Assembly (NCBI GenBank): GCA_002869615.1
Contig: PKUH01000106.1
Coordinates: forward strand, 70,158 to 134,157
Length of the DNA stretch: 64,000 bases
Reading direction: 5' to 3'
Origin: Desulfuromonas sp.
Lineage (GTDB): Bacteria; Desulfobacterota; Desulfuromonadia; Desulfuromonadales; UBA2294
Position 1 is the first letter of the stretch. Each line of letters opens with the position of its first letter. Shown piece after piece: positions 26,675-35,882 of the stretch. The notes below the pieces were generated by a model. The model worked only from the letters and a program-made list of their open reading frames with translations. It had not been told where the DNA came from and searched no databases. The translations under genes and the position numbers were made by a program.

Positions 26675-28048
26675 CTAGCGGGAAAGCTCCTCTTTCAGTT
26701 TATCCCTGAATTCATCAAACCAGATAGCAAAGGCCGGTTGATTCCGGTGCGCATTGCCGGCTACCATGATTCCGACTTTATCGCCGACCGGCCGCAACGT
26801 CACCCACAGGCGCCGGTGCGAAAGGAAGAATGCGATCATGCTGCCGACAACCAGCAGGGCACACCCGAGCCAGACGACCCAGACTCCGGGGTCTTTGGCA
26901 ACCTGCAGGCCGGTATAGAAGCTCTGTTCAACCCCAAGAAGTGTGACGATATACTCGCCACCTCTTTTGGCGTCAAACTGCGGATAATTCTGCATAACAA
27001 CAAAAGGCGTACCATGCTGATGCTGGCCATCTGTTCCCTTGTCAATATTGACCTGGGCGGCCGGCCCGAAGTTCCTGAAGTTATCTACATGCTGCATCGG
27101 AATCAGGCGATTGCCTCCAGGTATCTCAATATGCCCGCCCTCTTTGCCGGTAACCTCGGCAACCTCACCGGTAGCACGTTCTTCAACCCGAAAGCGGTAA
27201 ATCTTATCAACGGCCGGGCCGTAACTCGACTGGTAAAAGGTGATTCCCTTGTAAGTCAGCGGATCATTGACCTCAATCGTTTTCTTGAGAATTTCGGTGC
27301 CGTTTTCAAGGACAACGAGATCGCTGGTAAAATCCTTGGGACGGGTACTCCCAGGATAATAAGTGACGGTAAAGTCGTCACATCGCACCTGGAAATCAAG
27401 CTTGATCGGCTCCCGGCCGGTCCGCGGCCAGACCTGATCAACAACCTGTCCTTCAGGAACATTGACATAAGCCTTATAGCCGAACCAGACACCGATAATC
27501 GCACCCAGCAGAATGATCAGGAGCGACATATGGGTGACGTAGACGCCAAAACGGGCATACGGTGCCTTTTGCGAGAAGAAATGTATCTTTTCCCCGTCTT
27601 CACTGACAACCGGTTTGGCAAAATTGCCGGAGAGAAACTCTGAGACTTTCCCGCGGACGTCCTCGATTGAATGCTCGGTGACGATCTCATCAACATTAGA
27701 AAGTGACCTGTAGAAGGGGTCATCCGGGGTCAGATTCGGCTCATTGACGATCTTCATGACTTTCGGCAGCCGCTTAATCGAACAACAAATCAGATTCATC
27801 GCGAAGATGCCGAGCAGCGAAACAAACCACCAGGAATGATACATATCGAAGAAATCGAGGGTATCAAACAGACGATACATCTTTTCGCCGTAAAGCTGCA
27901 TATACTCCTGCGGCGATTTTCCCTGCTGAATCACAGTTCCGATGATTGAAGTAACAGCCAACAGAATCAAGGTGACTATGGTCAGTTTCAGCGAACAGAA
28001 AAAATCCCACATCACAGTGACTGGGCTATCTTGATTCCTTTTACTCAA
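26675..28048 (-). CDS. resB: Cytochrome c biogenesis protein ResB (Ccs1)
   Basis: A 457-aa ResB/Ccs1 protein, partner of CcsA in System II. It has N-terminal helices (SLKLTIVTLILLAVTSIIGTV, then a second after FFDMYHSWWFVSLLGIFAMN), a third (VYVTHMSLLIILLGAIIGVW), a large periplasmic domain and a final helix near residue 400 (VWVVWLGCALLVVGSMIAF). I choose a TTG start at 28048: AGGAG is 7 nt upstream, while the intervening ATG in another frame meets a stop at once. A longer in-frame version lacks a ribosome site. It precedes ccsA. Confidence 0.93.
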   Translation of the reverse strand: MSKRNQDSPVTVMWDFFCSLKLTIVTLILLAVTSIIGTVIQQGKSPQEYMQLYGEKMYRLFDTLDFFDMYHSWWFVSLLGIFAMNLICCSIKRLPKVMKIVNEPNLTPDDPFYRSLSNVDEIVTEHSIEDVRGKVSEFLSGNFAKPVVSEDGEKIHFFSQKAPYARFGVYVTHMSLLIILLGAIIGVWFGYKAYVNVPEGQVVDQVWPRTGREPIKLDFQVRCDDFTVTYYPGSTRPKDFTSDLVVLENGTEILKKTIEVNDPLTYKGITFYQSSYGPAVDKIYRFRVEERATGEVAEVTGKEGGHIEIPGGNRLIPMQHVDNFRNFGPAAQVNIDKGTDGQHQHGTPFVVMQNYPQFDAKRGGEYIVTLLGVEQSFYTGLQVAKDPGVWVVWLGCALLVVGSMIAFFLSHRRLWVTLRPVGDKVGIMVAGNAHRNQPAFAIWFDEFRDKLKEELSR

Positions 28049-28174
28049 GTCATTTCTCCTGATGCGCCCTGGCAAAGATTACCAAAGCAGTTTTAAATTT
28101 AATTGAGGCACAACTTAAACCGAAGCTTAATTTTAGTCAATGTGCATCCGCACAGTTTTTACATTAATTCCAAA

Positions 28175-28696
28175 TCAGGCGAGACCATCTTTTTTCAGCT
28201 GCGCGGCAAGAGCTTCGGCTTTTTTCTCGACGCCGGAAGCCATCTCTCTTTTAAAATCAGCCAGCTTGCCGGCCATAACAGTATCTTCTGCACCGAGAAT
28301 CTGCGCGGCAAAAATCCCGGCGTTGCGGGCCCCGGCCTTGCCGATCGCCATGGTCGCAACCGGAATTCCGGCCGGCATCTGCACGGTGGCCATCAGGGCG
28401 TCGAGCCCTTCAAGGCACGAACTGTCGATCGGTACGCCGATCACCGGCAGGGTCGTCTCGGCGGCAACCACGCCGGCCAGATGAGCGGCTGCGCCGGCCC
28501 CGGCGATCAGCACCTTTATTCCGCGGCCACGGGCCGAACCGACAATTTCCGCGGTCCGCTCCGGAGTCCGGTGTGCGCTCGAAACCGTCATTTCAAACGG
28601 AATATTGAATTGCTTGAGGATTTTTCCTGCTTCGACCATGACCTCATAGTCATTGTCACTACCCATGAGAATGCTGACGAGGGGTTTTTCTGCCAT
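28175..28696 (-). CDS. purE: N5-carboxyaminoimidazole ribonucleotide mutase PurE
   Basis: PurE class I converts N5-CAIR to CAIR in purine synthesis. The 173-aa protein shows the active-site segments [46 protein letters not shown] and [13 protein letters not shown]. The partner PurK is not in the window. It lies 12 nt after purD and precedes resB by about 125 nt with no strong terminator between. Confidence 0.97.
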   Translation of the reverse strand: MAEKPLVSILMGSDNDYEVMVEAGKILKQFNIPFEMTVSSAHRTPERTAEIVGSARGRGIKVLIAGAGAAAHLAGVVAAETTLPVIGVPIDSSCLEGLDALMATVQMPAGIPVATMAIGKAGARNAGIFAAQILGAEDTVMAGKLADFKREMASGVEKKAEALAAQLKKDGLA

Positions 28697-28708
28697 TTGA
28701 CAAACTCC

Positions 28709-29986
28709 TTACTTGAAATATTTCAGGGCCTTCTGGCCGATATCGTTACGGTAGTGAACCTTGTCCCAACTGATCTTTTCAACACCTTCATAGGCCTTGG
28801 TAATCGCCTGTTCAACCGTCGCGCCGAGACCGGTGACTCCGAGGACACGGCCGCCATTATTAACAACCTGGCCATCCTTCTCCGTCGTCCCGGCATGGAA
28901 TACGATCAGGTCATCAATTTCGTCAGCGGCATCAAGGCCGCCGATCGGCAGTTCCTTCTCGAAGGAACCGGGATAACCGCCCGAGGCCATGACAACACAT
29001 ACCGCCGCCTTGTCGTGCCATTCGAGCTCGGATACGTTGAGCTGCCCCCGGGCGCAGGCCTGCAGAACCGGGACGATATCGGATTTCATCCGCGCCAGTA
29101 ACGGCTGTGCTTCCGGATCACCGAAACGGGCATTAAATTCAACGACCCGGGCGACGCCGTCCTTGATCATCAGGCCGACGTAAAGGATGCCGGAATATGG
29201 GCAGCCGTCACTCGCCATGCCGGCGATGGTCGGCCTGACGATTTTGTCGATGATCTGGGCGTTGATTTCAGCATTAACCACCGGCGCCGGCGAGTAGGCC
29301 CCCATGCCGCCGGTATTAAGACCTTCATCGTTATCAAACACCCGCTTGTGGTCCTGGGACGAGTCGAGCGGCAGGATGTTCTTGCCATCGGTGAAGGCAA
29401 AGAAGGATGCTTCTTCACCCTCCATGAACTCCTCGATAACAACCGAGCTCCCGGCATCACCGAACACCGACTCAACCATGATGTCTTCGATAGCAGCAAT
29501 CGCCGTCTCCTCATCCATGGCGACGATGACCCCCTTGCCGGCGGCCAGACCGTCGGCCTTGACGACAATCGGCGCACCCTGCTCTTTGATGTAGGCAACG
29601 GCCGCATCGCGATCGGTGAAAGATTGATAGGCTGCGGTCGGGATATTATATCGCGCCATCAAATCCTTCGAGAAACCTTTACTTCCTTCGATCTGCGCCG
29701 CTGCCTTGCTCGGCCCAAAGATGTCCAGACCGGCGTTACGAAAACGGTCACAAATCCCCATGGTGAGCGGGATTTCCGGCCCGACAACGGTCAGGTCGAT
29801 AGCGTTCTCCTGCGCAAAAACGAACAGGCCATCGATATCGTCAGCTGCAATTGAAACACATTCAGCCAACTCCTTGATTCCTGGATTGCCCGGCGCACAG
29901 TAAATCTTTCCAACCAGCGGCGACTGGGAAATCTTCCAGACCAACGCATGTTCGCGGCCACCGCCGCCTACAACCAGAACCTTCAC
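28709..29986 (-). CDS. purD: Phosphoribosylamine--glycine ligase PurD
   Basis: PurD is the ATP-grasp enzyme that joins phosphoribosylamine and glycine to GAR. The 425-aa protein has the start MKVLVVGGGGREHALVWKI, VGPEIPLTMG, the ATP-grasp core APIVVKADGLAAGKGVIVA, EEFMEGEEASFFAFTDG and the metal-binding VVEFNARFGDPEAQPLLARM. It follows the TPR membrane-protein gene by about 130 nt and precedes purE. Confidence 0.98.
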   Translation of the reverse strand: MKVLVVGGGGREHALVWKISQSPLVGKIYCAPGNPGIKELAECVSIAADDIDGLFVFAQENAIDLTVVGPEIPLTMGICDRFRNAGLDIFGPSKAAAQIEGSKGFSKDLMARYNIPTAAYQSFTDRDAAVAYIKEQGAPIVVKADGLAAGKGVIVAMDEETAIAAIEDIMVESVFGDAGSSVVIEEFMEGEEASFFAFTDGKNILPLDSSQDHKRVFDNDEGLNTGGMGAYSPAPVVNAEINAQIIDKIVRPTIAGMASDGCPYSGILYVGLMIKDGVARVVEFNARFGDPEAQPLLARMKSDIVPVLQACARGQLNVSELEWHDKAAVCVVMASGGYPGSFEKELPIGGLDAADEIDDLIVFHAGTTEKDGQVVNNGGRVLGVTGLGATVEQAITKAYEGVEKISWDKVHYRNDIGQKALKYFK

Positions 29987-30117
29987 AGCTAGTTCTCCCG
30001 AAAAATTAATTTGTTGTTCTCAAAGAATTTGAAAGAATAAAACATATCTTAAATATCAACAACACTAAAGAAGCTTTTATTTTGAGTTGATAAGGCACTG
30101 GGTACCCCCTCTATTCA

Positions 30118-31722
30118 TTATTTTTCTCCATGCTGTGCTCGTCTTACTGCTGACAGGTTAGCCTCGTAAAGTCTGTTACCAGGGGCCATCTCCAGAGCCT
30201 TCTCATAATAACTGGCTGCCAGAGCATATTCGTTGAGAGCAAAAAAGTTATTGCCAATCGAATTAAAAACTTCCGGATGGTCTCCGTATTTTTCAACATA
30301 ATTCTCTAATCCTGAGATCGACTCTAAATATTCTTTACTGGAGTATTTTTCATAAGCTCTCGCCTGATAGGCAGATAAAATTCTATTCTGCAGAAACTTC
30401 CCGAGATCGGGCCTAACTTTCAGGGCTTTATCAAAAGAATCAATTGCGGGTTCATAATTCTTTTGTGCCAAATGTTCGTTGCCGAGTTGCATGATGCCGA
30501 TATCAAAGTCAGGATCAAAACGAACCAATTCCTTGAGATAGGTGACCGTATCCGTCCAATATGCGGCATTATTAACAATCGAGACGCTATTGATCACTAT
30601 CAAAAAAGCAATGGAGCAGAGAGCAATGTTCGATTTAATCCTGTACGCGCCAAAGACAAGGAAAACAGCCAGCCCGAGTGAAGAAAGATACAGTGCTTTT
30701 TCAGCATAATAATAATAAGAACCACCAACTACCGAGAGCGGCAGGACCACGAAAAACAAAACGAGCCAAAAAAACATTTGTCGATTTTTTAGAAAAAAAT
30801 ACAGGAGAACTCCGCCGACAAAAAACAATAAAAGCACTTTGAAAAGAAGGATTTGTGATGAGAATAAACTCTGGTCATAGCGATAGATAGTAACGGCATT
30901 GTCCTGCAGAAAAAAAATTTTGATGTGCCTGTAAACAACTTCGGAAGCAAGGTTCAAATACCCTAGGGCATGCAAGTCTTTCAGGGGGATCTGACCGACG
31001 AATACCGCCCTTACAAACAAATAGATGATCACAAGAGCACTAAAAGGAACCAGCCTTTTCAGAATGTTCAAATCGCAAAATTTCACATATGAATATTCAT
31101 ATGTGATCAATATAGGCAGAAGGAGAATAACAGCTTCCTGGAATAATATGCCTGCCAAGAAGACCAGGCAGGCAACAACATACCTTTTCTTGATATAAAG
31201 GATAAGTGCCAAAAGAATGAACAATGCGGCAAAGATATGAGAGTCGGAATAGGCCCAGTAGACGACCTCACCCCGGGCGGGAATAGATGCATAGAACAAA
31301 CTGGAAACGAATGCAAGCTTATTACTTTGAGTCAGTTCGCGAACCAGGAAGAATGCTGCGACAACAACGAATGAATTAAGTATGAGATTTACGAACTTAT
31401 ACCAGAATACATTGTCAGCAAAAACACTGTATTCAATATAATGAAATAGCGTGGTGAGTGGTCGATAATATTCAAGTGTTTTCACCTCTGCACCCGCATA
31501 AGTGAAATTTTCACCGATAAATTTAGAGCCGAAAAACGATTTTATTGCGGTTGAAAAGGACTTGATTTGGGCGTTATCAACGAAAACACCATTTGAGTCC
31601 CATACGAAACCATTTTTCAGGGTCAACCCGTAAATGACCAGCGAATATAGCGAAAGCAACATCACCATCAACCATAAATGATTGTTATCTCGCCCTAAAC
31701 TCTCCTTTCCCTGAAAAAACAT
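30118..31722 (-). CDS. TPR-containing polytopic membrane protein, GT-C glycosyltransferase-like
   Basis: A ~534-aa AT-rich gene between purH and purD. The N-terminal two thirds hold about ten hydrophobic helices with a loop YGLTLKNGFVWDSNGVFVDN resembling the acidic catalytic loop of TMTC/PMT-type GT-C transferases. The motif VVYWAYSDSHIFAALFIL is shared with the protein at 51568. The C-terminal ~150 residues carry TPR units (YEPAIDSFDKALKVRPDLG, YALAASYYEKALEMAPGNR). I place the start at ATG 31722; in-frame codons upstream overlap purH in its coding region. A role in glycan or protein O-glycosylation is inferred from the fold; nothing links it to purines except position. Confidence 0.8.
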   Translation of the reverse strand: MFFQGKESLGRDNNHLWLMVMLLSLYSLVIYGLTLKNGFVWDSNGVFVDNAQIKSFSTAIKSFFGSKFIGENFTYAGAEVKTLEYYRPLTTLFHYIEYSVFADNVFWYKFVNLILNSFVVVAAFFLVRELTQSNKLAFVSSLFYASIPARGEVVYWAYSDSHIFAALFILLALILYIKKRYVVACLVFLAGILFQEAVILLLPILITYEYSYVKFCDLNILKRLVPFSALVIIYLFVRAVFVGQIPLKDLHALGYLNLASEVVYRHIKIFFLQDNAVTIYRYDQSLFSSQILLFKVLLLFFVGGVLLYFFLKNRQMFFWLVLFFVVLPLSVVGGSYYYYAEKALYLSSLGLAVFLVFGAYRIKSNIALCSIAFLIVINSVSIVNNAAYWTDTVTYLKELVRFDPDFDIGIMQLGNEHLAQKNYEPAIDSFDKALKVRPDLGKFLQNRILSAYQARAYEKYSSKEYLESISGLENYVEKYGDHPEVFNSIGNNFFALNEYALAASYYEKALEMAPGNRLYEANLSAVRRAQHGEK

Positions 31723-31753
31723 TCCAATCTCTGAAAATTTCGAACAGAAAGAA

Positions 31754-33319
31754 CTAATGCCTGAAATGGCGCATCGACGTAAACACCATCGCCATGCCAT
31801 GCTCATCCGCGGCGGCAATCACTTCCTCATCCCGGATAGAGCCACCCGGCTGGATAACCGCGGCGATGCCCGCTTCGGCCGCATTGTCGATCCCATCGCG
31901 GAACGGAAAGAAGGCATCGGAGGCCATAACCGAGCCCTTGACCTCGAGCCCGGCGTGTTCCGCCTTGATCGCAGCGATGCGGGCCGAGTTGACCCGGCTC
32001 ATCTGACCGGCTCCAACGCCGACAGTCATACCGTCTTTGCCGTAGACGATGGCGTTCGATTTGACAAACTTGGCGACCCGCCAGGTGAAGAGCAAATCCT
32101 CCATCTCCTTTTCGGTCGGCTGGCGCTTGCTGACCACCTTGAGCTCGCTGTAGAGATCGAGATCGCAATCCTGAACGAGGATGCCGCCGTTGACCTTCTT
32201 GTAGTCGAACCGGGCAGCCGGTTCTTGCGGCCATTCGCCGCACGCAAGCAGCCGGACATTCTTCTTGGCGGCAACGACAGCAACCGCTTCATCCGAAACC
32301 GCGGGAGCGATAATCACCTAGACAAACTGCTGGTCGACAATCGCTTGCGCGGTTGCCGCATCGAGTTCACGATTAAAGGCGATGATCCCGCCGAAGGCCG
32401 ACTCGGTGTCGGTGCTAAAGGCCCGCTCATAGGCTTCGAGCAGAGTTGCGCCGTAGGCGACGCCGCAGGGGTTAGCGTGCTTGACGATCACGCATGCCGG
32501 CCCCTCATCGAACTGCTTGACGCATTCAAGCGCCGCATCGGTATCGGCAATATTGTTGTAGGAGAGCGCCTTGCCCTGAAGCTGCCGGGCTGTGGCAATC
32601 GAGGACTCGGAGATATCTTTCTCGACGTAAAAGGCTGCCTTCTGATGCGGATTTTCGCCGTAGCGCATCACTTCATTGCGCTTGTACTGAACGGTCAGGG
32701 TGTCGGAGAAGGTGGTCGGCTCATCTCCGGTGCGACAGCCGAGCCAGTTGGAGATGGCTCCATCATAGGCAGCGGTGTGCTGATAAACCTTGACCGCCAG
32801 CTTGAAATTGGTTTCACGCGAGACTGCCCCATCACTTGAATTCATCTCCTCGAGCACGGCCGCATAGTCGTTATGGTTAACCACAACAGTCACGTCCCTG
32901 TTATTCTTGGCAGCCGAACGAAGCATGGTCGGGCCACCGATATCGATATTCTCGATAGCATCTTCGAGGGAGCAGTCGGGATCGGCGACAGTCGCCTCGA
33001 AGGGGTAGAGATTGACCACAACCATGTCGATCGGCTCGATGCCATGTTCTTCCATCTTGGCAACATGCTCGGGATTTTCCCGCATCCCTAGCAGACCACC
33101 ATGCACCTTCGGATGCAGGGTCTTGACCCGGCCGTCGAGCATTTCCGGGAAACCGGTAAAATCAGAGACATCCTTGACGTCAAGACCGGCCTCGCGCAGC
33201 ATCCTGGCGGTTCCACCGGTCGAGAGAATTTCGATATCGAACCGGCTCAGCTCCTTTGCAAAATCGACGATACCGGCCTTGTCCGACACACTGATCAGGG
33301 CCCGTTGAATCACTGCCAT
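31754..33319 (-). pseudogene. purH: purH with in-frame amber: bifunctional AICAR transformylase/IMP cyclohydrolase
   Basis: PurH performs the last two steps of IMP synthesis. The reading is 521 codons, normal length, with the MGS-like cyclohydrolase domain ([31 protein letters not shown]) and the transformylase domain with catalytic Lys-His in [14 protein letters not shown]. At codon 334 (bases 32320-32318) a TAG interrupts the frame between DQQFV and VIIAPAVSD, where family members have Glu (one base, GAG to TAG). Everything after it stays in frame and conserved to the normal end. The next codon is GTG, so reinitiation is conceivable but would give an incomplete transformylase fragment. It could be a genuine mutation, a suppressed amber or a sequencing error. 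Confidence 0.85.
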
Positions 33320-33351
33320 CTTTTCATTCCTTTCGCTATCCGTATCTATTT

Positions 33352-33382
33352 AAAAACAGAAAATGCCGCAGTTTACGGCATT
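33352..33382 (-). terminator. Intrinsic terminator after the RACo-like gene
   Basis: A 7-bp stem AATGCCG / CGGCATT with a 7-base loop, followed on the minus strand by TTCTGTTTTT. The hairpin overlaps the stop codon of the upstream gene and precedes purH by about 30 nt. Confidence 0.7.
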
Positions 33383-34598
33383 AGAAATCGATTGCAGACA
33401 AGAATGCTTTTTCGAAGGCCGGGGTCCCGGACAGTGGGTAAGGCTTCAGCTTTTTGGCTAAATTTTCGACACGCTCGGGGCCATCATCGAGCATCAACAT
33501 CCGCTGGACCCCTTGCAGCACGCCGCCCGGCTCGAAACGCACCTTATCTATCATGTTTTCCGGCAGCATGGCAACTCTTTTCAGGGTCTTTTTCGTTAGT
33601 GAAAAACCGAAGGCTCCGGTGATGACAATATCGGCAATTTCACCCGCCTCTATTTCGGCCTTTTTCAGCAAACAGTTAACTCCGGAAAAGACAGCAGCCT
33701 TGGCCAGCTGGAAGTTGCGAATGTCTTTTTGTTCCAAGAGGATAGAAGTTTTCGCATCCCGGTAAAGCTGCAATGCTAGATTGCCATCTAGAGAGACAAT
33801 GTAACGTGACAGATTGGTCTTTACATGTTCAGGTTCAACAATACTGCCATGCCGATCGATCAAACCACTCTCAAGTGATGTCGCAATAATCTCAACCAGA
33901 CCGCTGCCACATATCCCTCTCGGGGGAATATCTCCAACGACTTCATAATCAAACCGTTCATTATTTAACCTACAACCATATATCGCGCCAGAACCATATA
34001 ACATTCCAGCGCGGATATCGCCCCCCTCGAAAGCTGGACCCGCGGCAACCGAAGTGACCCACCAATTCCCGTTGGAAAAAAGGGCAATTTCACCATTTGT
34101 TCCTATATCTATGTAGAGTGTATTTTCATTCGGCATGTCTTGCCCAAAAAGAAAAGCGACAAGGTCTCCTCCGACAAATCCATTAACCAAAGGAAAAAGG
34201 TAAAGAGGCACCGGCAGATCTAAACCTATCTCGTCTGGTTTCATCATAATTGCCGAGCAATCGATTGGTTTATAAGGTGGGGTGAGAATCGAATTAACCG
34301 ACTTATTTTGAATAAGAATGCTTACTGCCGGATTAGCGGCAGCAGCAAAAGCCGAAATCAAATCAGGCCTGATTTGAGCCTCTTCCAGCAATGTAATAAC
34401 CAGATTATTTATGCCATCGACCAATACTTTTTGAAGCTTTTCTGACTCACCATGAAGCGCAGCATCAATTCGTCGCAAAACATCACATCCAAATTGAATT
34501 TGTGGATTCAATACCTGTTTTTCAAGCAGACAACAACCACTTTCGCTTAAAACTCTTGCGGTTATTGAGGTTGTGCCAATATCCAGAGCAAGCAACAT
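33381..34598 (-). CDS. ASKHA-fold corrinoid-activator-like protein (RACo C-terminal/DUF4445 type)
   Basis: A 405-aa protein with an actin-like ATPase fold: phosphate-1 loop LALDIGTTSITARV at the N-terminus, IDIGTNGEIALFSNG in the middle, the family block AGPAFEGGDIRAGM, then ICGSGLVEIIATSLESGLID and VITGAFGFSL. It matches the ASKHA part of RACo proteins, which reductively reactivate corrinoid methyltransferases, but lacks the N-terminal 2Fe-2S and linker domains (those are ~600 aa). Short versions occur beside B12-dependent enzymes such as methionine synthase, none of which is in this window. Exact function is uncertain. Confidence 0.75.
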   Translation of the reverse strand: MLLALDIGTTSITARVLSESGCCLLEKQVLNPQIQFGCDVLRRIDAALHGESEKLQKVLVDGINNLVITLLEEAQIRPDLISAFAAAANPAVSILIQNKSVNSILTPPYKPIDCSAIMMKPDEIGLDLPVPLYLFPLVNGFVGGDLVAFLFGQDMPNENTLYIDIGTNGEIALFSNGNWWVTSVAAGPAFEGGDIRAGMLYGSGAIYGCRLNNERFDYEVVGDIPPRGICGSGLVEIIATSLESGLIDRHGSIVEPEHVKTNLSRYIVSLDGNLALQLYRDAKTSILLEQKDIRNFQLAKAAVFSGVNCLLKKAEIEAGEIADIVITGAFGFSLTKKTLKRVAMLPENMIDKVRFEPGGVLQGVQRMLMLDDGPERVENLAKKLKPYPLSGTPAFEKAFLSAIDF

Positions 34599-34652
34599 GT
34601 TTGTGTCCTTCCAGTCCTCAAAAATAACAAGAAGAAATACATTACAAGGTCA

Positions 34653-35072
34653 TTAATTTAAAAACTCTTTTTTGCGTTTATCAGCAAAAACAAAATACCT
34701 GAAAGTTATAAAAAGGAAACCAGCCACCAAAAAGATATTACAAAATTGAACGAGCTGATGAGGGAAAGAAAACATATCAACAAAGAAGAATAGTGAAGCA
34801 AGGTTCAATAAATACCCGCAAGAATGCGCTGCAACATATCTAGCAATCCCCTTTATATGCTCACCTTCATAAGAAAATGAATAGTGGGAATGGCCAATAT
34901 AAGCAATTGTTGCAGCGACAGGATACAGAATAGTTACAGCTAGTTTAGGGTCAACCCCCTGCCAAGTCACAAATAAATAGACTAAGTAACCCAACAGATT
35001 CGAAAAAAGCCCCACAGCTCCATATCGAAAAATTTGACCTAAAGGCAAACCTGAAAATTTTTCAATCAGCAT
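34653..35072 (-). CDS. GtrA family membrane protein
   Basis: A ~139-aa protein with four hydrophobic helices typical of GtrA (QIFRYGAVGLFSNLLGYLVY, LYPVAATIAYIGHSHYSF, YVAAHSCGYLLNLASLFFF, FCNIFLVAGFLFITFRYFVF). GtrA-like proteins act in flipping or handling polyprenyl-linked sugars during O-antigen or cell-surface glycan modification. The start is unclear: ATG 35072 and a TTG at 35111 both lack good ribosome sites; the ATG gives the normal family length. It belongs to the envelope region running to 46.4 kb. Confidence 0.85.
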   Translation of the reverse strand: MLIEKFSGLPLGQIFRYGAVGLFSNLLGYLVYLFVTWQGVDPKLAVTILYPVAATIAYIGHSHYSFSYEGEHIKGIARYVAAHSCGYLLNLASLFFFVDMFSFPHQLVQFCNIFLVAGFLFITFRYFVFADKRKKEFLN

Positions 35073-35133
35073 GATATTTGGAGTCGATAGACAGTTTAAG
35101 ACGTTACGCAAAAGTGCTTCATTAAATATGAAA

Positions 35134-35814
35134 TTATTTTTTTTTGCAGATTACGGTCCAAACCTTCTGATGTAAGCCCCAGAATAGATCATCACAATAA
35201 CCGACCACAATATCATTAAAGAAAGGTGAGAGGGCTTCTTTGATCTCTATTTCGGAATCAAATGCTCTGAAGATTGTCCCATTCCGCAAGCCATAAGGGT
35301 CATTGGTAATTTCATAGTGGCCGGGGTCTAGTTGTTTCGCATCTTTCAAAATGTACGACCCGGTCATTGCCAAAGAAGCTATAAATTTCCCTCCGGGTTC
35401 CAGAACACGAGAAATTTCGTCGAGGTTGGTGTCGAATGTATCTCCCTGCTCAACGTAATAACAGGCATGACATGCCAACACATAGTTAAAAAAACCGTCT
35501 TCATATGGTATATTTGCATTGGCACCTTTTTTCAAGGTCGCATTAATACCCAGAGCATCCAGGCGGTCTCTAACATGTTGGTTAATTTCGTCAGCAATTT
35601 CAATCCCGTGGATCTCCATTCCGATATTGTTCAAAAGTGGCATGTTCCGTCCATCGCCGTACCCAATATCAAGAATCTTTTTGCCTTCGAAGTTGTCGTC
35701 GTTAATACATGTTGCAGGATAGTTCCCCAGAAAAGCCCTTACAACAAATTCAACCGGATAAACTGCGGAGGTTTTGTCTTCGGCGTAACGTTTTGCGTAT
35801 TCCTTGGTAATCAT
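35134..35814 (-). CDS. Class I SAM-dependent methyltransferase
   Basis: A 226-aa methyltransferase-fold protein. SAM motif I is KKILDIGYGDGRNMPLL, the acidic end of strand 2 is IHGIEIADE, and YVLACHACYYVEQG and VLEPGGKFIASLAM follow. The ATG has AAGGAAGG close upstream. The substrate is unknown; in this context a glycan precursor or lipid-linked sugar is plausible. Confidence 0.85.
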   Translation of the reverse strand: MITKEYAKRYAEDKTSAVYPVEFVVRAFLGNYPATCINDDNFEGKKILDIGYGDGRNMPLLNNIGMEIHGIEIADEINQHVRDRLDALGINATLKKGANANIPYEDGFFNYVLACHACYYVEQGDTFDTNLDEISRVLEPGGKFIASLAMTGSYILKDAKQLDPGHYEITNDPYGLRNGTIFRAFDSEIEIKEALSPFFNDIVVGYCDDLFWGLHQKVWTVICKKK

Positions 35815-35882
35815 GGCCTTCCTTTAATTCTATTAGCTTGAATATGCGATGTTTATTTCGTCTCAGATCATTCGAGCTTTAT

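Noticed and set aside
26738-27643. Plus-strand 301-codon frame over resB
   Set aside because: Antisense to conserved resB; no supporting features.
28103-29101. Plus-strand 332-codon frame over purE/purD
   Set aside because: Antisense to two fully conserved purine genes, no recognisable domain.
32318-32320. Pyrrolysine or stop-codon reassignment at the purH TAG
   Set aside because: TAG ends several tightly packed genes in this window (ligA, ftsI, acyP, purH itself), and PurH is not a Pyl-containing family.
31757-32839. Long open frame on the plus strand across purH
   Set aside because: It is the antisense shadow of GC-rich purH; it has no family motif or ribosome site and is explained by codon bias of the real gene.
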